Below are positions 1 through 4,927 of a stretch of DNA of 7,207 nucleotides, piece after piece (within the stretch, counting starts at the first letter, position 1; each line of letters opens with the position of its first letter). This stretch comes from Thauera sp. GTDB taxonomy: Bacteria > Pseudomonadota > Gammaproteobacteria > Burkholderiales > Rhodocyclaceae. A program made the position numbers and the translations under genes. The DNA is taken from contig JAKLLJ010000169.1 of assembly GCA_023150215.1 (NCBI GenBank), forward strand, positions 1 through 7,207, written 5' to 3'. The notes below the pieces were generated by a model. That model saw only the letters and a program-made list of their open reading frames with translations, searched no databases and had not been told where the DNA came from.

Positions 1-41
1 CCAAGAACAATATTGCGTACGAAAGTGAGGGGCGTTTTCAT
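1..41 (-). CDS. Possible 5' end of an unidentified minus-strand gene running off the left edge
   Basis: Reading the minus strand, an ATG at 41-39 is preceded by AAGGA about 8 bases upstream. It opens a frame that stays open to the window edge and begins MKTPLTFVRNIVLG. The start is basic then hydrophobic, which could be the beginning of a signal peptide or membrane segment, but 14 residues are too few to identify a family. An in-frame ATG at 50-48 would add three residues and lacks a well-placed ribosome binding site. If real, the gene lies downstream of, and in the same direction as, the catechol 2,3-dioxygenase, with about 220 bases and strong hairpins between them. It could also be a chance open frame. 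Confidence 0.3.
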   Translation of the reverse strand, partial: MKTPLTFVRNIVL

Positions 42-51
42 TTGTCTCATC

Positions 52-69
52 CTTGGGTGTCTTGGGTGT
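52..69. repeat. Perfect tandem duplication of a 9-mer
   Basis: CTTGGGTGT occurs twice head to tail at 52-60 and 61-69. It lies just upstream (in minus-strand sense) of the possible gene start at 41 and includes part of its putative Shine-Dalgarno region. It may be simple replication slippage. No function can be assigned. Confidence 0.6.
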
Positions 70-93
70 TGTGGTGATCAGTCTTGCTGGGGG

Positions 94-119
94 ACAGACG
101 GCGCCCGTCTGTGACGGGC
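94..119. other. Two overlapping, mutually exclusive hairpins downstream of the catechol dioxygenase gene
   Basis: Bases 94-100 (ACAGACG) pair perfectly with 106-112 (CGTCTGT) around a 5-base loop. Bases 103-109 (GCCCGTC) also pair perfectly with 113-119 (GACGGGC) around a 3-base loop. The two stems share bases and cannot form together. Neither is followed by a T-tract on either strand, so they are not classic intrinsic terminators. They may help end or stabilise the minus-strand transcript. Confidence 0.4.
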
Positions 120-189
120 ATGATCGTTCCGCGGCCGCCGGCGCCCCCGTGGCACGGGAGACAGGCAGCACACACTGCCGCTCGCCACA

Positions 190-222
190 CGCGGCGTCCC
201 GCCCGACGGGCGGAACGCCGCG
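190..222. other. Strong G+C-rich hairpin after the catechol 2,3-dioxygenase gene (terminator-like, no T-tract)
   Basis: Arms 190-204 and 208-222 pair over 15 positions with a single mismatch (198 against 214) and a 3-base loop. On the minus strand the hairpin begins about 40 bases after the dioxygenase stop codon, where a terminator or 3' stabilising stem would sit. No run of T follows it on the minus strand, so termination efficiency cannot be inferred. It could be a 3'-end protecting stem or a pause site. Confidence 0.5.
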
Positions 223-262
223 CGAGGACGGCCTGAGCGCGGAGCGGACGGCGCGTCGACGC

Positions 263-1192
263 TCAGGTCACGACCGACAGGAAGCGCTCGTTGAGCTTGC
301 GGTCGTGATAGAAGATCGCCGGCCCGACCTGGTCGAAGGTCCAGGTGATCGGCGCGTGATCCGGATAGCTCTCGTAGCCGCCGGCAAAGGTCTCGAAGCG
401 GTTGCCCGAAGGGTCGAAGGCGTAGATCGTGGTGCCGCGGGTGATGCCGTGGCGGGTGGGGCCGATGTCGATCGGCACGCGATTCATCGACATGATGTCG
501 GCCGCGCGCAGCACTTGCTCCCAGGTGCCGAGCAGGAAGGACAGGTGGTGCAGCTTGCCCGGCTCCGGATGGCAGACGAAGGCCAGGTCGTGCGCCTTGT
601 GCGAGCACGAAATGAAGGTCGCCAGCAACGCCTTGCCGTCTTCCATCAGCACCCGCTCGACGAGGTGGAAGCCGAGCACCTCGGTAAACAGCTTGAGGTT
701 CTCTTCGAGATTCGGGCCGTAGAGCAGGCAGTGATCGAAGCGGTGCGGGCCGATGCCATGCTCGGCGGCGGGAATCCACGGATCGGGGTTGGTGTAGGGC
801 TGGCCATTGCCGACGTCGGTCTTGTCGGCATACAGCTCGAGCACGTGGCCGGTCGGGATGGTGAAGCGCACGCGCTCACCGGTCTCGAGCAGCTCGCCGG
901 CCGGGATGCGCTCGGTGGCCACACCGTAGGCTTGAAGGTCCTTGTCGAGCTGTTCGAGGGTGGCCTTGTCCTTGACCTTGAAGCCGATCAGGTCCATGCC
1001 CGCGCGGTCCGACTGGCGCAGCACCACGCTGTTATGGTCACGCTCGTCCCAGGCCTTGAAGTACACCCGGCCCGACGCGTCGCGGCCGGTCTCGATCAGA
1101 CCCAGCACGTTCTTGTAAAACTCGACGCTCTCGTCGAGGTCGAGCACGCGCAACTGGATGTGCCCGGGACGCATTACACCTGTTGTAGCCAT
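263..1192 (-). CDS. xylE: Catechol 2,3-dioxygenase (XylE-type extradiol ring-cleavage enzyme)
   Basis: This 309-residue protein, close to the 307 of TOL-plasmid XylE, should open catechol between C2 and C3 to give 2-hydroxymuconic semialdehyde, using cytosolic non-haem Fe(II) and O2. It has two vicinal-oxygen-chelate halves, roughly residues 8-122 and 150-275. By alignment from memory with XylE, the iron ligands are H154, H216 and E267, and the active-site residues are H201, H248 and Y257. The extradiol signature is seen in GPTRHG, TIY and DPSGNRFE near the C terminus. The start at 1192 has GAGAGGAG a few bases upstream, and residues GVMRPGH match the family N terminus. The gene lies 174 bases after the ferredoxin gene in the same direction, which fits a shared transcript. 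All key residues are present. Substrate preference (catechol versus methylcatechols) cannot be read from the sequence. Confidence 0.96.
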   Translation of the reverse strand: MATTGVMRPGHIQLRVLDLDESVEFYKNVLGLIETGRDASGRVYFKAWDERDHNSVVLRQSDRAGMDLIGFKVKDKATLEQLDKDLQAYGVATERIPAGELLETGERVRFTIPTGHVLELYADKTDVGNGQPYTNPDPWIPAAEHGIGPHRFDHCLLYGPNLEENLKLFTEVLGFHLVERVLMEDGKALLATFISCSHKAHDLAFVCHPEPGKLHHLSFLLGTWEQVLRAADIMSMNRVPIDIGPTRHGITRGTTIYAFDPSGNRFETFAGGYESYPDHAPITWTFDQVGPAIFYHDRKLNERFLSVVT

Positions 1193-1325
1193 TTCAGCTC
1201 CTCTCTGTCAGGAATCGACGGCGGCCGGCGCTTTTCGGCTGCGCCGATCCGGATCTCCGCCTCGTGAAGCAGGCCCGTCTGCCCCGTGCAATCGCACGCG
1301 TGGCAGTCCAGCTCCCGCATTCCGT

Positions 1326-1345
1326 GACGCCCCAGACGGGGCGTC
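1326..1345. other. Perfect 8-bp hairpin between the ferredoxin and dioxygenase genes
   Basis: GACGCCCC (1326-1333) pairs perfectly with GGGGCGTC (1338-1345) around a 4-base loop. On the minus-strand transcript it starts 21 bases after the ferredoxin stop and well before the dioxygenase ribosome binding site. No T-tract follows it, so it is more likely an intercistronic stability or processing stem, or an attenuating pause, than a full terminator. Confidence 0.45.
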
Positions 1346-1366
1346 GCTTGCGAACCCCCACGCCCG

Positions 1367-1678
1367 TCAGGCGCAGACGTTCTTTTTCATCTTTCCGATT
1401 ACCGAGAGCGTGATGTCGGTGCGTGGCTTCACCCGGCAGGCGAGCACGATCGACTGCGCCTCTTCTTCTGCGCTCACGTAAGCGCGGCTCATCACCCGCT
1501 TGTCGTACTCACCGCTGTGGATATGAACCTTGCAGACACCGCACCCGCCGCCCCGGCAACCGACCGGGATACCGCGCTTGCCCAGGCGCTCCATGCCTTC
1601 CAGCAGGCTCTCGTCGCTCCGGCAGCGATACACCTCGCCGGTATCCACGATCGTGACATTCACGTAAGTGGTGCTCAT
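1367..1678 (-). CDS. xylT: XylT-type [2Fe-2S] ferredoxin associated with catechol 2,3-dioxygenase
   Basis: This small 103-residue plant-type ferredoxin has a complete cluster-binding pattern: C41-X4-C46-X2-C49-X31-C81, within GCRGGGCGVC and LACRV. XylT of the TOL plasmid and its relatives reduce the active-site iron of catechol 2,3-dioxygenase after oxidative inactivation, notably by 4-methylcatechol. Location directly upstream of the dioxygenase gene, in the same direction, supports that role here. The start at 1678 is chosen because MSTTYVNV follows a GGAG ribosome binding site 5 bases upstream. An in-frame upstream ATG at 1714 would add 12 residues (MEPAQAGPGGDG) atypical of the family. 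No reductase is encoded alongside, so its electrons may come from the benzoate dioxygenase reductase or a housekeeping enzyme (inference). Confidence 0.92.
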   Translation of the reverse strand: MSTTYVNVTIVDTGEVYRCRSDESLLEGMERLGKRGIPVGCRGGGCGVCKVHIHSGEYDKRVMSRAYVSAEEEAQSIVLACRVKPRTDITLSVIGKMKKNVCA

Positions 1679-1697
1679 CCCATCTCCGCCGGGTCCT

Positions 1698-1709
1698 GCC
1701 TGCGCAGGC
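1698..1709. repeat. 12-bp perfect palindrome upstream of the ferredoxin start
   Basis: GCCTGCGCAGGC reads the same on both strands. It lies about 20 bases upstream of the ferredoxin start codon, probably within its mRNA leader. As RNA it could form only a 4-bp stem. A DNA-binding role is possible but unsupported, and short G+C palindromes are common in DNA of this composition. Confidence 0.3.
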
Positions 1710-1796
1710 TCCACCGCAACTCCGTCTCGTTGTGTTTATTGTGTCTTCCGACCCGGGCGCAACACCAAGCGCAAGCCCGGTTCGGGCATGGCGTGC

Positions 1797-1825
1797 ATCT
1801 TGGGGCCTGCCGGGCAGCGGAAATA
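1797..1825 (-). promoter_or_regulatory. Candidate activator-dependent promoter for the ferredoxin/catechol dioxygenase operon
   Basis: On the minus strand, the promoter-proximal activator half-site ends at 1824. A -35 hexamer overlapping it by two bases (1825-1820, TATTTC) followed by 17 bases would place the -10 at 1802-1797 (CAAGAT). Both hexamers match the sigma70 consensus poorly, as expected for a promoter that depends on a XylS-type activator. Placement is inferred from the geometry of the TOL Pm promoter. The leader to the ferredoxin start would be about 110 bases. Confidence 0.3.
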
Positions 1826-1910
1826 TCCAGTTTGTGCACGAGCGCTATCCGCTTTCTGCAATCGCCGGCTCTGCACAAAGCGGATAGCGATGATGCAGAA
1901 ACTGGATATT
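1822..1910. promoter_or_regulatory. Symmetric divergent operator: four XylS/BenR-type half-sites in an 89-bp inverted repeat
   Basis: The arms 1822-1860 and 1872-1910 are inverted copies agreeing at 34 of 39 positions, centred on 1866. Each arm contains two direct repeats of TGCA-N6-GGATA with a 22-base period. On the plus strand these are 1872-1886 (N6 CAAAGC) and 1894-1908 (N6 GAAACT). On the minus strand they are 1860-1846 (N6 GAAAGC) and 1838-1824 (N6 CAAACT). The pattern TGCA-N6-GGNTA in tandem is the established recognition site of XylS at the TOL Pm promoter, and all four copies fit it fully. One pair points at the dioxygenase operon and the other at the ferredoxin/catechol dioxygenase operon. 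The likely ligand-responsive activator is encoded at 6103-7071 (inference). Confidence 0.9.
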
Positions 1911-1935
1911 GCCGCCGCCGCCAGCCCCATAGGAT
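1907..1935 (+). promoter_or_regulatory. Pm-like promoter of the benzoate/toluate dioxygenase operon
   Basis: A -35 hexamer TATTGC (1907-1912) overlaps the last two bases of the proximal activator half-site, as in TOL Pm. After exactly 17 bases comes TAGGAT (1930-1935), which resembles my recollection of the Pm -10 TAGGCT and matches TATAAT at 4 of 6 positions. The spacer is almost pure G+C and includes four GCC triplets. The poor -35 fits an activator-dependent promoter. Transcription would start near 1942, giving a leader of about 30 bases before the first gene. Confidence 0.6.
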
Positions 1936-1972
1936 TCAGGCTCCGCTTCACCCACCAACGGAGACTTCGGAG

Positions 1973-3313
1973 ATGATCACGAAGGAATACCTGGATACGC
2001 TGATCCAGAAGGACAAGGAGAAAGGACTGTTCCGCTGCAAGCGTGAGATGTTCACGAGCAAGGAACTGTTCGAGCTGGAGATGGAACACATCTTCGAAGG
2101 CAACTGGATCTATCTGGCACACGAAAGCCAGCTGCCCAAGGTGAACGACTACTACACGACGAAGATCGGTCGTCAGCCGGTGTTCATCACGCGCAACAAG
2201 GACAACCAGCTCAACTGCTTCATCAACGCCTGTGCCCACCGCGGCGCCACCTTGGCGCGCTTCCGCCACGGCAACAAGGCCACCTACACCTGCCCATTCC
2301 ACGGCTGGACCTTCAACAACTCGGGCAAGCTCCTGAAGATCAAGGACCCCACCGAGACCGGCTATCCCGAGAGCTTCAACTGCGAGGGTTCGCACGACCT
2401 GAAGAAGATCGCCCGCTTCGAGTCCTACCGCGGTTTCCTCTTTGGCAGCCTGAAGGCCGACGTGCAGTCGCTCGAAGACTTCCTCGGCGAGTCGAAGAAG
2501 ATCATCGACATGATCGTCGACCAGTCGCCCGAGGGCCTGGAAGTGCTGCGCGGCTCCTCGACCTACGTTTATGAGGGCAACTGGAAGCTGCAGGCCGAGA
2601 ACGGCGCCGACGGCTACCACGTCACCGCCACGCACTGGAACTACGCCGCCACCCAGGCGCAGCGCAAGAGCCGCGACGCCGGCGACGACATCAAGGCGAT
2701 GAGCGCCGGCGGCTGGGCCAAGAAGGGCGGCGGTTCGTACTCGTTCGAGAACGGCCACCTGCTGCTGTGGACACGCTGGGACAACCCCGAAGACCGTCCG
2801 CTGATGGAACAGCGCGACCGCCTGGTGGCCGAGTTCGGCGAAGCCAAGGCCGACTGGATGATCGGCAACTCGCGCAACCTGTGCCTGTATCCGAACGTAT
2901 ACCTGATGGACCAGTTCAGCTCGCAGATCCGCGTGTTCCGCCCGCTGGCGGTCGATCGCACCGAAGTGACGATCTACTGCATCGCACCGAAGGGTGAATC
3001 CGCCGAGGCGCGTGCGCGCCGCATCCGCCAGTACGAGGACTTCTTCAACGCCTCGGGCATGGCCACGCCGGACGACCTCGAGGAATTCCGCGCCTGCCAG
3101 GAAGGCTTCAACGGCCGCTTCCTGGAATGGAACGACATGTCGCGCGGTGCCGAACACTGGGTCGAAGGCGCCGACGAGGAAGCGGGCAAGATCGATCTCA
3201 AGCCGATCCTCTCGGGCGTCAAGACCGAGGACGAGGGCCTCTACGTGGCACAGCACAGCTACTGGCTCGAAGAAATGAAGAAGGCGGTGGCGGCCGATTC
3301 GGCAGCGACCTGA
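1973..3313 (+). CDS. benA: Benzoate/toluate 1,2-dioxygenase large (alpha) subunit
   Basis: This is the catalytic subunit of a Rieske non-haem iron ring-hydroxylating dioxygenase. With the beta subunit and reductase it converts benzoate (or alkylbenzoates, as XylX does) to the cis-1,2-diol carboxylate. The 446 residues fit the BenA/XylX family of about 450. The Rieske cluster ligands are C87-X-H89-X17-C107-X2-H110. The mononuclear iron site is H216 and H221, probably with D368 (in TPDDLEEF), and D213 is the bridging aspartate between the two centres. Long stretches such as HIFEGNWIYLAHESQ and YPNVYLMDQFSSQIR are characteristic of the family. The start at 1973 has GGAG 9 bases upstream and gives the family N terminus. 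The frame is open upstream to 1517, but that part is non-coding and antisense to the ferredoxin. BenA and XylX cannot be separated by eye, so the benzoate name is provisional. Confidence 0.95.
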   Translation: MITKEYLDTLIQKDKEKGLFRCKREMFTSKELFELEMEHIFEGNWIYLAHESQLPKVNDYYTTKIGRQPVFITRNKDNQLNCFINACAHRGATLARFRHGNKATYTCPFHGWTFNNSGKLLKIKDPTETGYPESFNCEGSHDLKKIARFESYRGFLFGSLKADVQSLEDFLGESKKIIDMIVDQSPEGLEVLRGSSTYVYEGNWKLQAENGADGYHVTATHWNYAATQAQRKSRDAGDDIKAMSAGGWAKKGGGSYSFENGHLLLWTRWDNPEDRPLMEQRDRLVAEFGEAKADWMIGNSRNLCLYPNVYLMDQFSSQIRVFRPLAVDRTEVTIYCIAPKGESAEARARRIRQYEDFFNASGMATPDDLEEFRACQEGFNGRFLEWNDMSRGAEHWVEGADEEAGKIDLKPILSGVKTEDEGLYVAQHSYWLEEMKKAVAADSAAT

Positions 3314-3333
3314 GAACAGCGGAGACCTAGAAA

Positions 3334-3822
3334 ATGAGCCTTTCCTACGAAGACCTGTGCGCGTTCCTGTACCGCGAGGCGCGCCACCTGGACGAACGCG
3401 ACTGGGACAGCTGGCTGGCGATGTACGACGAGAACTGCACGTTCTGGATGCCGGCCTGGGATGACGACGGCGAACTGACCGAGGACCCGCAGTCCGAGAT
3501 CTCGCTGATCTGGTACGGCCGCCGCGCCGGACTGGAAGACCGTGTGTTCCGCATCCGCACCGAGCGCTCGAGCGCGACCATTCCGGACACCCGCACCAAC
3601 CACCACATCGCCAACGTCGAGGTGGTCGAGCGCGGTGACAAGGAAATCAAGCTGCGCTTCAACTGGCACACGATGAGCGTGCGCTACAACCACACCGACC
3701 ACTTCTGCGGCACCAGCTTCTACACGCTGGACGTCTCGGGCGCGAGCCCGCTGATCAAGCACAAGAAGGTCGTGTTGAAGACCGACTACATCCGCCACGT
3801 CATCGACGTCTATCACGTCTGA
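3334..3822 (+). CDS. benB: Benzoate/toluate 1,2-dioxygenase small (beta) subunit
   Basis: This 162-residue protein matches the BenB/XylY small-subunit family (SnoaL/NTF2-like fold, about 160 residues), which assembles with the large subunit, normally as alpha3beta3. It contributes to structure and sometimes to substrate preference but carries no metal ligands. Family features include the N-terminal helix YEDLCAFLYREARHLDERDWDSW, described here by its core EARHLDERDWDSWL, followed by MYDENCTFWMPAW and the central TNHHIANVEV. The start has GGAG 9 bases upstream and lies only 20 bases after the large-subunit stop, showing tight co-expression. Nothing is missing or broken. Confidence 0.95.
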   Translation: MSLSYEDLCAFLYREARHLDERDWDSWLAMYDENCTFWMPAWDDDGELTEDPQSEISLIWYGRRAGLEDRVFRIRTERSSATIPDTRTNHHIANVEVVERGDKEIKLRFNWHTMSVRYNHTDHFCGTSFYTLDVSGASPLIKHKKVVLKTDYIRHVIDVYHV

Positions 3823-3830
3823 AACAACGA

Positions 3831-3871
3831 GGGCGGGGCGCGCGCAGCTGGCGGCAAGCGCGACCCCGCCC
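3831..3871 (+). other. Long intercistronic hairpin between the dioxygenase beta subunit and reductase genes
   Basis: GGGCGGGG (3831-3838) pairs perfectly with CCCCGCCC (3864-3871). The stem continues with CGCGC (3839-3843) against GCGCG (3858-3862) after one bulged A, giving 13 base pairs and a 14-base loop. It starts 9 bases after the beta-subunit stop and ends 8 bases before the reductase ribosome binding site. There is no T-tract, so it is not an intrinsic terminator. In such positions stems often protect or delimit upstream mRNA, allowing more oxygenase than reductase to be made (inference). Confidence 0.6.
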
Positions 3872-3890
3872 CACACCCCGGAGGGATGCC

Positions 3891-4901
3891 ATGACCTACA
3901 AGATCGCACTCAACTTCGAAGACGGGGTCACCCGCTTCATCGAATGCAACACGTCCGAAACGGTGGCCGATGCAGCCTACCGCCAGGGCGTCAATATTCC
4001 CATCGACTGCCGTGACGGCGCGTGCGGCGCCTGCAAGTGCAAGGCCGAATCGGGCAAGTACGAACTCGGCTTCTACATCGACGATGCGATGAGCGAGGAC
4101 GAAGCCAAGCGCGGCTACGTGCTCACCTGCCAGATGCACCCGAAATCCGACTGCGTGGTTAACATTCCCGCGTCGTCCGAAGTGTGCAAGATCAAGCACG
4201 CCACCCTCACCGCCACGGTGGCCGCCGTGCGCCAGCTGTCGCCGAGCACGTTGAGCCTGACCCTGCAGGGCGATGGCATCACCAAGCTGGCCTTCCTGCC
4301 CGGGCAGTACGCCAACCTGGAAGTGCCCGGCACAGACCAGACCCGCGCGTACTCGTTCAGCTCCATGCCGGCCGATGGCAAGGTGAGCTTCCTGATCCGC
4401 AATGTGCCCAACGGCCTGATGAGCGGCTACCTCACCGGGCGCGCGCAGCCCGGCGACACGATCAAGCTCGCCGGCCCGATCGGCAGCTTCTACCTGCGCG
4501 ACGTGGCACGTCCGGTGCTGATGCTCGCCGGCGGCACCGGCCTCGCCCCCTTCCTCGCCATGCTCGACAAGCTCGTCGCCAGCGGCGGCAGCGCACACCC
4601 GATCCACCTGATCTACGGCGTCAACACCGACGCCGACGTGGCCGAGCTCGCGCGCCTGGATGCCTTCAAGGCCGCACTGCCCAATTTCAGCTACGACGTG
4701 TGCGTGGTCTCCGACGACAGCACCTGGCCGAAGAAGGGCTACGTCACCGCGCACATCGAACCTGCCCACCTCAACGAAGGCGTGGTCGACATCTATCTGT
4801 GCGGCCCGCCGCCGATGGTCGAGGCGGTCGCGGCCGACCTGCGCGCGCGCAAGGTCGAGCCCGCCAGCTTCCACTACGAAAAATTCGCTGCGAGCGTCTG
4901 A
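3891..4901 (+). CDS. benC: Benzoate/toluate 1,2-dioxygenase reductase (ferredoxin-FAD-NADH electron transfer component)
   Basis: This 336-residue, single-chain reductase passes electrons from NADH through FAD and a [2Fe-2S] cluster to the Rieske centre of the oxygenase. Domains in order are an N-terminal plant-type ferredoxin (residues 1-95; C40-X4-C45-X2-C48-X31-C80), an FAD-binding domain (about 103-205, with RAYSFSS at 152-158 and GPIGSFYLR) and a C-terminal NAD-binding domain (GGTGLAP at 214-220, CGPPPM at 304-309). This order and length are those of BenC/XylZ (class IB reductases). The start at 3891 has a strong GGAGGG 5 bases upstream. An ATG at 3886 is out of frame. The gene sits 68 bases after the beta subunit, behind a stable hairpin. 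It might also supply electrons to the XylT-like ferredoxin, which is speculative. Confidence 0.95.
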   Translation: MTYKIALNFEDGVTRFIECNTSETVADAAYRQGVNIPIDCRDGACGACKCKAESGKYELGFYIDDAMSEDEAKRGYVLTCQMHPKSDCVVNIPASSEVCKIKHATLTATVAAVRQLSPSTLSLTLQGDGITKLAFLPGQYANLEVPGTDQTRAYSFSSMPADGKVSFLIRNVPNGLMSGYLTGRAQPGDTIKLAGPIGSFYLRDVARPVLMLAGGTGLAPFLAMLDKLVASGGSAHPIHLIYGVNTDADVAELARLDAFKAALPNFSYDVCVVSDDSTWPKKGYVTAHIEPAHLNEGVVDIYLCGPPPMVEAVAADLRARKVEPASFHYEKFAASV

Positions 4902-4927
4902 CCCCCCCGACCCCGACAGGAGCATCC

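Noticed and set aside
53..1267. 404-codon open frame on the plus strand
   Set aside because: It is antisense to the clearly identified catechol 2,3-dioxygenase, its product looks like no family, and it has the arginine/valine/glycine-rich composition typical of shadow frames in G+C-rich DNA.
1679..1714. Upstream ATG adding 12 residues to the ferredoxin
   Set aside because: The internal ATG at 1678 has a well-spaced GGAG, and the extra residues are atypical of XylT-type ferredoxins.
1771..1820. Small stems (GCCCG/CGGGC and CTGCC/GGCAG) in the ferredoxin leader and promoter area
   Set aside because: Stems of five base pairs or fewer are expected by chance in G+C-rich sequence and have no supporting context.
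1824..1908. Short repeats that could be mistaken for a CRISPR array or a mobile-element end
   Set aside because: There are only four 15-base units in two orientations with 7-base gaps, no spacers of the right size, no transposase and no target duplication. They match a known activator site in full.
1517..1972. 152-codon N-terminal extension of the dioxygenase large subunit
   Set aside because: The extension overlaps the ferredoxin gene in antisense and crosses the operator and promoter. The family N terminus begins at the ATG at 1973, which has its own ribosome binding site.
1736..3256. 506-codon open frame on the minus strand
   Set aside because: It lies opposite the dioxygenase large-subunit gene, which has all metal ligands conserved. 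It also runs through the divergent operator region. It is a composition artefact.
3813..4925. 370-codon open frame on the minus strand
   Set aside because: It is antisense to the reductase gene, with no recognisable domain and a low-complexity composition.
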